A stretch of DNA of 6,918 nucleotides, taken from the NCBI GenBank assembly GCA_026985685.1, contig JALSQA010000447.1, forward strand, positions 1 through 6,918, written 5' to 3'. The DNA comes from Campylobacterales bacterium. Its GTDB lineage: Bacteria > Campylobacterota > Campylobacteria > Campylobacterales > QNZT01. A program made the position numbers and the translations under genes. The notes below the pieces were generated by a model that worked only from the letters and a program-made list of their open reading frames with translations, made no database searches and was not told where the DNA came from. Shown in pieces: positions 1 through 5,912 of this stretch. Numbering within the stretch: position 1 is the first letter of the stretch; every line of letters starts with the position of its first letter.

Positions 1-968
1 TTAAGTGTTTTATCATAAAGTTTGTATGAGTTTTGTAATCCTTCTTTATTTTCTGCTTTATCAATATTTAGAGAAACTAACAATGCCTGTTTACATATCT
101 TTTGAGTTAGCATACGCTGCTTTCCTGCTAAATTGATTATATGATTTTCAATATTCTTTTTTTGCATAAATTGATTAACCAGTGCAGAAAGCTGTAATGC
201 CCTCTTCTCTCTGGCTATAGATTTTTCAAACTTTTTAACTGCTTTATTCATTTCAACAAGTAATGTATCAAGTTGATTGATTGTTTGGTGTAATACTTTT
301 TTATCTTTCAATGCACGTTTAAACGTAGGATGTATTTCTTTCCAAAGCTTTTCACCTTTATGGAGTTGTTTTTGTATAGCAGGTAATTTTGTACCCTCCA
401 ATCCAAGCTTTTGATCACCTTTTTGTAACCCATGTAATATTTTTTCAAATAAATTAGCTGTCTTTTTCAAATCTTGTTTATTCTTTTTGGAATCTATTTT
501 TTGAGAAATCAATAATAAATCTTTTGCCATTTTTTGAGTAAGCATACGCTCTTTCCCACTAAGGTTAATAGCTTGTGCACGCTTTGATGTTTTTTGCTTA
601 CTTTGTGATACATACAATGTAACTGCTTTATTCATCTCTTTTAAAAGTATAAGATTTTGTTTTTCTATATCTTGATACACTTTATCTGTAGCATTAGCAG
701 CAATAACTTTTTGAATATTGCTATCAAACTCTTTCCAAAGCTTCAAAACTCTTTGAAGTTGTTTTTGTACTTTTTCATCTTTACAAGCTTTTAATTTAAG
801 AGATTTATCACTTTGAATCAAACCTTTGAGCGTTTTGTCAAAAAGATCTCTTGTCTTTTTTAGTTTTTCAAGATTTTGTTTTTTTTCAATTCCAGATTTA
901 ACAAGAAGTGCTTCTTTTGTCATCTTCTGTGTCAACATACGCTGCTTTCCAGCAAGATTAATACTAAT
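1..968 (-). repeat. Three diverged tandem protein repeats (P-box units) within the PilJ-like gene
   Basis: Unit 1 covers about 968-600, unit 2 about 575-207, and unit 3 starts near 143 and runs out of the window. The P-box motifs lie at 962-921, 569-528 and 137-96, giving periods of 131 and 144 residues. Unit 2 carries an extra charged linker (about residues 276-300) before unit 3. The motifs of units 1 and 3 differ only at the last residue, while unit 2 has Ser for Ala and Glu for Gln. The DNA is much more diverged than the protein, so these are old internal duplications under protein-level selection, not recent repeats. Confidence 0.75.
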
Positions 969-1049
969 AGCCAACTCTTTGGTCGTAAGTGCAGACATAG
1001 CAAGTGGCAATAAACAAATGGTAATTAAAAATATAAGTTTTTGTTTCAT
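1..1049 (-). CDS. Exported protein with three tandem PilJ/NarX-type P-box domains (C-terminus outside window)
   Basis: The frame is open from ATG at 1049 to the window edge: 349 codons, no stop, so the C-terminus is missing. Residues 1-20 (MKQKLIFLITICLLPLAMSA) look like a Sec signal peptide; no other membrane segment is visible, so this part should be periplasmic. The rest is charged and helical and repeats itself. The motif INLAGKQRMLTQKM occurs at residues 30-43, as INLSGKERMLTQKM at 161-174, and as INLAGKQRMLTQKI at 305-318. This is the signature of the type IV pili methyl-accepting chemotaxis transducer N-terminal (PilJ) family and resembles the P-box of the nitrate sensors NarX/NarQ. 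Each unit continues with a 'LFDKTLKGL'-like helix, and units 1 and 2 also have 'LWKE' and 'EMNKAV'. No kinase, HAMP or MCP signalling domain is seen, so it may be a soluble ligand-binding protein; the ligand is unknown. The start is supported by AAGGGG six bases upstream. It lies 10 bp after the rhodanese gene, in the same operon. Confidence 0.85.
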   Translation of the reverse strand, partial: MKQKLIFLITICLLPLAMSALTTKELAISINLAGKQRMLTQKMTKEALLVKSGIEKKQNLEKLKKTRDLFDKTLKGLIQSDKSLKLKACKDEKVQKQLQRVLKLWKEFDSNIQKVIAANATDKVYQDIEKQNLILLKEMNKAVTLYVSQSKQKTSKRAQAINLSGKERMLTQKMAKDLLLISQKIDSKKNKQDLKKTANLFEKILHGLQKGDQKLGLEGTKLPAIQKQLHKGEKLWKEIHPTFKRALKDKKVLHQTINQLDTLLVEMNKAVKKFEKSIAREKRALQLSALVNQFMQKKNIENHIINLAGKQRMLTQKICKQALLVSLNIDKAENKEGLQNSYKLYDKTL

Positions 1050-1054
1050 AATTA

Positions 1055-1061
1055 TCCCCTT
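1055..1061 (-). promoter_or_regulatory. Ribosome binding site overlapping the rhodanese stop codon
   Basis: Read on the minus strand, the rhodanese stop TAA (1062-1060) runs straight into GGGGA. This forms AAGGGGA, five bases before the ATG at 1049. Overlap of the Shine-Dalgarno with the upstream stop suggests translational coupling of the two genes. Confidence 0.65.
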
Positions 1062-1704
1062 AACCTTTTGGCTTAAGTGTTGTTAATCCGAGGATTTGCC
1101 AAAATTGCATACCACCACGATAGTAAAGAATCTTATCTTTTGGAAAACCTAAATGTATAAGGTATTTCATTTCTGTAACACCCTGCTGACACCATGGACC
1201 ATTATCAAAAATCAACAATGTTTGAGCATCATCAAAATTCCATTTTTTTCCATCTTTTTCAACCCCAAAAAGAGAAAAAATTTGATCTATATAAGGATTA
1301 CCTTCTCCTCCTAAAATAGAAAAAGGAACATTTAGTGCACCAGGTATAGTACCACTTTGATACCATTTTGGCATTCTTGCATCTATAAGCAACCCTTCAT
1401 TTTCACTTACTTGATCTTTAAGAAAATTAATCACATCAAGTTCGCTAACTGTTTGTACCCCTTTTATAGGCTCATAAGGCTGTATCATAAATGGTGGTGT
1501 TGGTCTAGATGTTTTTGTATAACTATTTTTCAATTTATGTTTCATATCCTGTATTCGTTGTATACGTATATTTTCTCCATTTACATCGACATCAACATAT
1601 GGTAATCCATCAATAATATTGACATCAGTTGCTAGTAGTGTAGATATAGTACACACCAATAAAGTAAAACTTTTATATATTGATGATTTTTTTGCTTTTT
1701 GCAT
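1060..1704 (-). CDS. Exported rhodanese-like domain protein
   Basis: Product of 214 residues from ATG 1704; numbering below follows the 219-residue form starting at 1719. A positively charged start and a hydrophobic stretch (about residues 17-30, ending TLLA) form a likely Sec signal peptide, placing it in the periplasm. Residues 85-219 form a single rhodanese domain: LLIDAR at 110-115, the SGTIPGALNVPFS substrate-site strand at 122-134, the loop GPWCQQGVT with putative catalytic Cys177, and YYRGGMQFW near 199-207, the usual 'GG...W' ending. Rhodaneses carry a persulfide on this Cys and transfer sulfane sulfur. The loop lacks the Arg often found at its end, so the substrate may differ. Residues 31-84 are an unassigned N-terminal extension. 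The ATG at 1704 is preferred over 1719 because AAAGGA lies six bases before it, whereas the GAGGA before 1719 directly abuts that ATG. It is the first gene of the operon with the P-box protein. Confidence 0.88.
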   Translation of the reverse strand: MQKAKKSSIYKSFTLLVCTISTLLATDVNIIDGLPYVDVDVNGENIRIQRIQDMKHKLKNSYTKTSRPTPPFMIQPYEPIKGVQTVSELDVINFLKDQVSENEGLLIDARMPKWYQSGTIPGALNVPFSILGGEGNPYIDQIFSLFGVEKDGKKWNFDDAQTLLIFDNGPWCQQGVTEMKYLIHLGFPKDKILYYRGGMQFWQILGLTTLKPKG

Positions 1705-1710
1705 CCGCTT

Positions 1711-1716
1711 TCCTTT
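1711..1716 (-). promoter_or_regulatory. Ribosome binding site deciding the rhodanese start
   Basis: AAAGGA on the minus strand is followed by six bases (AAGCGG) and ATG at 1704. The alternative ATG at 1719, five codons upstream, has GAGGA immediately adjacent, which is too close for efficient initiation. Confidence 0.5.
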
Positions 1717-1733
1717 CATTCCTCTTCTTGGAT

Positions 1734-1762
1734 TTTATATAGAGCAATAATCGACATATCAA
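1734..1762 (-). promoter_or_regulatory. Sigma70-type promoter of the rhodanese / P-box operon
   Basis: On the minus strand there is TTGATA (1762-1757, five of six to the -35 consensus), a 17-bp spacer and TATAAA (1739-1734, five of six to the -10 consensus). A run of nine A (1773-1765 on the minus strand) sits just upstream of the -35 box and could act as an UP-like element. Transcription would start near 1727, giving a leader of about 23 bases before ATG 1704. Confidence 0.6.
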
Positions 1763-1884
1763 CATTTTTTTTTAGCTAAAATACTAATTTATATTCTAAA
1801 ATGAAATTTTTATTCAATACTCTTTAATAAATCCTTTTTTTGGTCGATTTTGTAGCATCAACACGAATTAATGAGAGGGAAGAA

Positions 1885-2634
1885 ATGGCACTTTTTAAAA
1901 AAAGCAATGCAAAAAAAGATTATTTTAGTGCAGCAACTATTATCACAAAAGGAACTAATTGTCTAGGGGGTTTCATAGGTGATGACTCTATACATATCGA
2001 TGGGCATATTGAAGGTGATGTCAAAGTAAACAATGTAGTTATCATAGGGAAAACTGGTAGCGTAACCGGCAATATAAAGGCACAACAAATTATATCTAGT
2101 GGAACATGCAAAGGTCATATATTATGCGATTCTTTAGAACTTATGGAATCATCAAAAACTACTGGAGAAATCAAATCAAATAAGATTTTAACAAAAGGTG
2201 AAATCAAAGGTACTATTACGTGTAGTGGATTATTTCTTAGTGCAAATGCTCTTGTGGATGCAAATGTACAAGCAAAAAATGTTGTTGCTGGTGGAACTAT
2301 GATAGGTGTAGTAATTTGTAAACAATTAAAAATACCACCAACAGGTTGCATCAAAGGCAAAATGTTTGCAGATAGGATCTTAAATCAAGGTGGTCATGTA
2401 GAAGGATTTATCGGTAAATATTCAGAACTTGTCCAAAATAATCCACAATTAGCTCAATATGCAAATATTTTTAATTCAAGAACAGAACATTTACTCTTGG
2501 AAAATAAAGATTATCATGTTAATGTTCAAGAAGAGATAAAAAGACACACAAGCTCTTCTACCAATACCAATGAAGATTTTATTGATGCCGATTTTAGCAT
2601 CGATGAGAAAACTGATCTTTATGCCATAGCTTAA
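1885..2634 (+). CDS. Bactofilin (polymer-forming cytoskeletal protein)
   Basis: Product of 249 residues. From about residue 25 to 178 it is built of short, Gly- and Val/Ile-rich repeats: GDDSIHIDGHIEGDVKVNN at 32-50, then rungs such as GSVTGNIKAQQIISSGTCKG, TTGEIKSNKILTKGEIKG and GHVEGFIGK. This is the pattern of the bactofilin (DUF583) right-handed beta-helix. Bactofilins assemble without nucleotide into filaments, often membrane-associated, that place cell-wall or polarity proteins. The core (about 155 residues) looks longer than a single minimal domain. Residues 179-249 form a non-repetitive, partly acidic tail, and there is no signal peptide. The core contains six cysteines (26, 75, 81, 113, 145, 155). 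ATG 1885 was chosen because GAGGGA precedes it by four bases; the frame extends back to a TTG at 1840 that lacks a good ribosome site and would add 15 atypical residues. No convincing promoter was identified in 1763-1884. No symbol is given because CcmA/BacA-type orthology cannot be judged here. Confidence 0.9.
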   Translation: MALFKKSNAKKDYFSAATIITKGTNCLGGFIGDDSIHIDGHIEGDVKVNNVVIIGKTGSVTGNIKAQQIISSGTCKGHILCDSLELMESSKTTGEIKSNKILTKGEIKGTITCSGLFLSANALVDANVQAKNVVAGGTMIGVVICKQLKIPPTGCIKGKMFADRILNQGGHVEGFIGKYSELVQNNPQLAQYANIFNSRTEHLLLENKDYHVNVQEEIKRHTSSSTNTNEDFIDADFSIDEKTDLYAIA

Positions 2635-2652
2635 TATTTTCTACTCTTTTTC

Positions 2653-2692
2653 ACACACTATTATGATATATTTTTTATACCTAATAGTGTGT
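2653..2692 (+). terminator. Possible terminator hairpin after the bactofilin gene
   Basis: ACACACTATTA (2653-2663) and TAATAGTGTGT (2682-2692) form a perfect 11-bp stem around an 18-base, T-rich loop, starting 18 bases after the bactofilin stop. The stem is AT-rich and is followed only by TTAGTCTTCTT, not a clean T run, so termination may be inefficient. It could also be an mRNA-stabilising 3' hairpin. Confidence 0.45.
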
Positions 2693-2799
2693 TTAGTCTT
2701 CTTGCAACAATCCTTTATTGCCGTACAAATAACTATTTTTCACACAATGATCTCATTTTATTATCATAATAACTAAAACATTTTTTCAATCTTCCGATA

Positions 2800-2808
2800 T
2801 GTAATAAT
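2800..2808 (+). promoter_or_regulatory. Candidate extended -10 promoter of the histidine kinase gene
   Basis: TGTAATAAT matches TGn plus AATAAT (five of six to TATAAT), about 43 bases upstream of ATG 2851. No -35 box is recognisable, but a T run lies at 2781-2786, as is common for promoters of Campylobacterota. This is a pattern match in AT-rich DNA and is therefore weak. Confidence 0.25.
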
Positions 2809-2850
2809 AGAACATAAATTAAAATAATATAAATAGGACGATATTTAAAT

Positions 2851-4350
2851 ATGAAAGAGATAAGAAAAAACTTTTTAAGCAATATTTCTGTTGCCAAAAA
2901 ATCTTTTATACTATTGCTCGTCACTACTGTAGGATTACTTTTTGTAGGAATTTTAGAATATATCGGACTATATAGTATCAAGCATGGTTTACAAACATCA
3001 TATACACATCATACACAGGCAATTGAACATATACAAGAACTTTCAAATGTTTACAATATAACAATACAAAAACATTTGAAAACATATCAAGATAACAAAA
3101 CTGATACTAATCATACTTTACTAAATCTACAAGAAGATATATTACATACATCAAAATTATGGAACATAATTAAAAACAACCAACCAACCAATAGTAATAC
3201 AATCAAAAAAGAGATCAAAGAGATTAACTCATTACTCACAAATACTTTAAAATATTTGGATAGTAATCGATCAACAACTATTCAAAATAAAGACATTAAA
3301 AACTATCAAAATTATTTATTAAGTTTTAATCAAAAAGCTGCATCTATTTTAACAAAACATCATAAGCAACTTCAAATTGAAGCAAAAGAGATTGATAAAC
3401 ACTATTATGCCACATTGGTAACTACAATTATTTTTATAATTATACTTCTAATAATCTCCATCATACTCGCTTACTCTATCTACAAAGATATTAAAAAACT
3501 TATCTTTAATCTCTCCGAAATCGTAGAAAAGAAGACTAAAGATTATCAAGAGTTAGCACTACAACTAGAATACAAAGTAAATAAAGAGGTAATTAAAAAT
3601 AGAGAAAAAGATCAAATCATGTACCAACACGCAAGACTTGCGGCAATGGGAGAAATGATCGGTAATATAGCACACCAATGGAGACAACCATTAAATGCCT
3701 TAACAGTTTTAATACAAAGTTTTGGCATCAAAAGTATGAGTGGGAACCTAAATCAAGAGTTTATCGATAAGCAAGTTGATGAAGGACTTAGGCTTGCAAA
3801 TCAAATGTCAAATACAATTGAAGATTTTAAAAACTTTTTTAGTCCTCATAAAGATCGTGAATATTTTGGTATTGTTGAAACACTCAGAGAAACGTTAGAG
3901 CTTGTAGAATTTTTCTGTAAAGATGAACATATTGATATTAAACTTATTGCAAAAGATGAAATACGTGTTTATGGTTATTCAAATGAGTTTTCACAAGTGA
4001 TTTTGAATCTCTTAAACAATGCACGGGATAATTTTAAACAAAAAGATATTCAAAAAAATAGAAAAATCGTTATCAAAGTTGAGAAAAAGCATAAACCAGA
4101 ACCTTTTGTCATGATATCTTTTATTGATAATGGCGGAGGAATAGATACTCACATTATTGATAGGATATTTGAACCTTACTTCACCACTAAGCACAAATCT
4201 ACAGGTACAGGAATTGGTCTTTATATGTCTAAACAAATCATAGAAAAGCAGATGCATGGTCTTGTTACTATGAAAAATATTACTAGTAAATTAGGTACAA
4301 AAACCACCTATCAGTGTGCCCAATTTATTATTGCTATACCTATTAAGTAA
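2851..4350 (+). CDS. Membrane-bound sensor histidine kinase (HQWRQPLN type)
   Basis: Product of 499 residues. Membrane segments lie at about 17-41 and 187-210. They enclose a periplasmic domain of about 145 residues that looks helical and His-rich and matches no sensor family I recognise. No clear HAMP or PAS domain is seen; a charged, probably coiled-coil stretch (about 212-258) leads to the kinase core. The H-box is GNIAHQWRQPLN with phospho-accepting His275. The N-box is NLLNNA (386-391), the G1 box DNGGG (426-430), the F-box IFEPYFTTK (439-447) and the G2 box GTGIGLYMS (452-460), so the ATP site looks intact. HQWRQPLN kinases are abundant in Campylobacterota. It should autophosphorylate at His275 and pass phosphate to a receiver, most plausibly the regulator at 4633-5286, though a 282-bp gap with its own likely promoter separates them. 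The ribosome site is weak: AGGA lies 12 bases before ATG. Confidence 0.93.
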   Translation: MKEIRKNFLSNISVAKKSFILLLVTTVGLLFVGILEYIGLYSIKHGLQTSYTHHTQAIEHIQELSNVYNITIQKHLKTYQDNKTDTNHTLLNLQEDILHTSKLWNIIKNNQPTNSNTIKKEIKEINSLLTNTLKYLDSNRSTTIQNKDIKNYQNYLLSFNQKAASILTKHHKQLQIEAKEIDKHYYATLVTTIIFIIILLIISIILAYSIYKDIKKLIFNLSEIVEKKTKDYQELALQLEYKVNKEVIKNREKDQIMYQHARLAAMGEMIGNIAHQWRQPLNALTVLIQSFGIKSMSGNLNQEFIDKQVDEGLRLANQMSNTIEDFKNFFSPHKDREYFGIVETLRETLELVEFFCKDEHIDIKLIAKDEIRVYGYSNEFSQVILNLLNNARDNFKQKDIQKNRKIVIKVEKKHKPEPFVMISFIDNGGGIDTHIIDRIFEPYFTTKHKSTGTGIGLYMSKQIIEKQMHGLVTMKNITSKLGTKTTYQCAQFIIAIPIK

Positions 4351-4474
4351 ACTATTTATATTTTTATTATCCTTTTAATTTTATCTTTTCTAATAATATT
4401 TTGCTTTTGTTTGATATTATAATACTTTACTTAAAATATTTTTCTAAAATAAAGAAAAATTTGAACGCTTAAAG

Positions 4475-4527
4475 GTATCAAAGTATCATACAATTTGAAA
4501 CATATTGTTAAATATTTTATACAATTT
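4475..4527. promoter_or_regulatory. Cluster of short repeats, possible operator upstream of the response regulator
   Basis: GTATCA occurs twice eight bases apart (4475-4480, 4483-4488). ATACAATTT occurs twice 31 bases apart (4488-4496, 4519-4527), about three helical turns. ATTGT (4504-4508) is the inverse of ACAAT (4490-4494, 4521-4525). The segment 4505-4524 is an imperfect palindrome, TTGT...ACAA, with 14 of 20 symmetric positions. Lying about 55-110 bp upstream of the predicted -10, this could be a regulator binding region. Such repeats also arise by chance in DNA this AT-rich. Confidence 0.25.
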
Positions 4528-4579
4528 ACTAAAAAACTTCTCTTTTTTTTCAAATTTTATTAAAAAATAATAAAGTATT

Positions 4580-4588
4580 TGCTATAGT
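4580..4588 (+). promoter_or_regulatory. Extended -10 promoter of the response regulator gene
   Basis: TGCTATAGT fits TGn plus TATAGT (five of six to TATAAT). The predicted start near 4595 gives a leader of about 38 bases before GTG 4633. There is no clear -35 box; an A/T-run-rich upstream region (4531-4575) replaces it, as is usual in Campylobacterota. Confidence 0.4.
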
Positions 4589-4620
4589 TCCTAGATATTA
4601 ATTAATTAAAGATATACCAA

Positions 4621-4626
4621 AAGGAG
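4621..4626 (+). promoter_or_regulatory. Ribosome binding site fixing the GTG start of the response regulator
   Basis: AAGGAG is followed by six bases (TTGATA) and GTG at 4633, ideal spacing. The TTG at 4627 directly abuts the AAGGAG and is therefore an unlikely start. Confidence 0.65.
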
Positions 4627-4632
4627 TTGATA

Positions 4633-5286
4633 GTGGATTTGAATAGCCTAAAAAATTTGGAATTACTCTATGTAGAGGATGATATAGACGTAATGAACCA
4701 AACGAAGTTGATACTAGACGACTTTGTAAAAACAGTCCATACCGCAACAAATGGAGAGGAAGGGCTAGAAATTGCTCTGAATAATAATATAGACATCATC
4801 GTAGCAGATATCAATATGCCTGTAATGAATGGTATCGATATGATTAAGAAGTTAAAAAAAGAGCATGACAAAGATATTCCATGTGTTATCACTACTGCAC
4901 ACACAGATACAGAATACCTTATCGATGCTATTAATCTAAAAGTTGATGGATATATCATCAAGCCTATAAATATTAAAGACCTTATTAACTCTATTTATAC
5001 GGTAATGTTACCAATCATTCAAAAGAAAGAGATTGAAGGATGTGCACATGTAGTAGATTCACTATCTGCACTTGTTGGAGGTAAAAAGATCGAGATATTA
5101 AAATTCATCATCGATAATCTTGATGAAGAGAAAATCTTTTATGGTTCATATCAAGATATAATGGAAGCTCTTGATGTAAGTAAACCTACTGTTGTAAATA
5201 TGTTCAAACAACTAATAGGTGCAGGAATACTTGAAAAAATTAAAAATAAAGTTTATAAGTTTAAAAGACAAGATCTTATCAGTTAA
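4633..5286 (+). CDS. Response regulator: CheY-like receiver plus RepL-like winged-helix domain
   Basis: Product of 217 residues from GTG 4633. Residues 8-125 are a receiver with all key residues: acidic pair Asp16/Asp17, phospho-acceptor Asp59 (ADINMPVMNG), Thr88 and Lys110-Pro111. Residues 138-217 form a winged helix-turn-helix: LVGGKKIEILKFIIDN at 147-162, a helix-turn-helix around YQDIMEALDVSKPTVVNMFK (173-192), and a basic wing, AGILEKIKNKVYKFKR. From memory, the GGKK...I..I.DN segment and the wing resemble RepL replication initiators of small Gram-positive plasmids (PF05732) more than OmpR or NarL output domains; the fold is also Crp-like. In a chromosomal setting it should be a transcription regulator, not an initiator. 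The likely partner is the upstream kinase. Its targets are unknown; autoregulation is possible given the repeats upstream. Codons near the stop lie inside a hairpin (5272-5299). Confidence 0.9.
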   Translation: MDLNSLKNLELLYVEDDIDVMNQTKLILDDFVKTVHTATNGEEGLEIALNNNIDIIVADINMPVMNGIDMIKKLKKEHDKDIPCVITTAHTDTEYLIDAINLKVDGYIIKPINIKDLINSIYTVMLPIIQKKEIEGCAHVVDSLSALVGGKKIEILKFIIDNLDEEKIFYGSYQDIMEALDVSKPTVVNMFKQLIGAGILEKIKNKVYKFKRQDLIS

Positions 5287-5299
5287 ACCTGATAAGATC
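5272..5299 (+). terminator. Perfect hairpin spanning the stop codon of the response regulator
   Basis: GATCTTATCAG (5272-5282) pairs perfectly with CTGATAAGATC (5289-5299), an 11-bp stem with a six-base loop (TTAAAC) that contains most of the stop codon TAA (5284-5286). No T run follows on the plus strand (AATCCACTTATAAAG), so it is not a textbook intrinsic terminator. It may be a weak terminator, an RNA-stability element, or a palindromic protein site. Confidence 0.4.
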
Positions 5300-5314
5300 A
5301 ATCCACTTATAAAG

Positions 5315-5320
5315 TATAAT
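5315..5320 (+). promoter_or_regulatory. Candidate -10 box for the cyclophilin / phosphomutase unit
   Basis: A perfect TATAAT lies 67 bases before ATG 5388, just after the hairpin that ends the regulator gene. No -35 box is recognisable (ATAAGA at 17-bp spacing). It would give a leader of about 60 bases. A second AT-rich candidate, TATATC, lies near 5371. Confidence 0.35.
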
Positions 5321-5387
5321 CTAAACAAACTCTTATCAAATTCTTACTAGAGTATATTTTTATATCTACATTTAAAGGAACTACGAC

Positions 5388-5912
5388 ATGAAAAGAGTTA
5401 TATTTTTACTAACTTTTGCGATACTTACATCACTGTTTGCTAAAAACCCAATAGCTAGCATGAAAACAAACCAGGGAACAATTACACTAGAACTTTATCC
5501 TGATATTGCTCCAAAAGCAGTTGAAAACTTCACAAAGCTTTCTAAAAAAGGATACTATAATGGTGTAATCTTCCATAGAGTTATCAAAGATTTCATGATA
5601 CAAGGTGGTGATCCTACAGGTACAGGACGAGGTGGAGAATCTATATGGCATAAAGAGTTTGATAACGAATATAAGCCAAATGTAGTATTTGACAAACCAG
5701 GCTTACTTGCTATGGCAAACAGAGGTCCAAATACAAATGGCAGTCAATTTTTTATAACAGTACGACCTACACCTTGGCTAAATGGCGGTTATACAATCTT
5801 TGGAAAAGTTATCAAAGGTTTCGATGTTGTGAAAAAAATTGAAAACACTCCTACACTAAGAGGAGATCGACCTGTTGAGAAACAAGTCATTGAATCTATC
5901 ACTATCAAATAA
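5388..5912 (+). CDS. Periplasmic cyclophilin-type peptidyl-prolyl cis-trans isomerase
   Basis: Product of 174 residues. Residues 1-18 (MKRVIFLLTFAILTSLFA) are a Sec signal peptide, so the enzyme should act in the periplasm, speeding prolyl bond isomerisation in exported proteins. The rest is a compact single cyclophilin domain. FHRVIKDFMIQGGDPTGTGRGG (62-83, split here as FHRVIKDF then MIQGGD) carries catalytic Arg64, Phe69, Met70 and Gln72. AMANRGPNTNGSQFFIT (108-124) carries Ala110, Asn111 and Phe122, and PWLNGGYTIFGKV (129-141) carries Trp130. The position matching His126 of human cyclophilin A is Tyr135, a change I recall as common in bacterial members. AAAGGA lies nine bases before ATG. 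The downstream phosphomutase starts 9 bp after the stop, so the two are probably co-transcribed. Family symbols such as ppiA or ppi may apply, but orthology was not tested. Confidence 0.95.
   Translation: MKRVIFLLTFAILTSLFAKNPIASMKTNQGTITLELYPDIAPKAVENFTKLSKKGYYNGVIFHRVIKDFMIQGGDPTGTGRGGESIWHKEFDNEYKPNVVFDKPGLLAMANRGPNTNGSQFFITVRPTPWLNGGYTIFGKVIKGFDVVKKIENTPTLRGDRPVEKQVIESITIK

Larger units (their letters stand above)
4351..4632. other. AT-rich intergenic regulatory region between kinase and regulator genes
   Basis: This 282-bp stretch holds no credible gene. It is extremely AT-rich with T and A runs, including an 8-T run at 4543-4550. It contains short direct and inverted repeats at 4475-4527 and an extended -10 box at 4580-4588. 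No strong terminator follows the kinase; only a 7-bp all-AT stem (4393-4399 with 4414-4420) is visible. Confidence 0.6.

Noticed and set aside
826..1086. Plus-strand 86-codon open frame opposite the P-box gene
   Set aside because: It is antisense to the signal peptide and first P-box, which are clearly coding; no ribosome site, and the composition (Phe/Ser-rich) is typical of a shadow frame.
1357..1605. Plus-strand 82-codon open frame inside the rhodanese gene
   Set aside because: It lies wholly opposite the rhodanese coding region and shows no recognisable motif or ribosome site.
1840..1884. Upstream TTG extension of the bactofilin by 15 residues
   Set aside because: No suitable ribosome site before TTG 1840, whereas ATG 1885 has GAGGGA at good spacing and gives a normal bactofilin N-terminus (MALFKK).
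2733..2981. Minus-strand 82-codon open frame across the kinase promoter
   Set aside because: It overlaps the kinase 5' end in antisense, is Ile/Leu/Phe-rich because the region is AT-rich, and matches nothing recognisable.
4393..4420. Weak hairpin after the kinase gene as a terminator
   Set aside because: Only seven A-T pairs around a 14-base loop and no T run right after it; such stems are expected by chance here.
4668..4961. Minus-strand 97-codon open frame in the response regulator gene
   Set aside because: It is opposite the receiver domain, whose catalytic residues are all in the plus frame; no independent evidence of coding.
5044..5286. RepL similarity as sign of an integrated plasmid or replication origin
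   Set aside because: The domain is fused to a receiver and sits beside its likely kinase; no iterons, other plasmid genes or mobility genes are present, so a regulator is the better reading.
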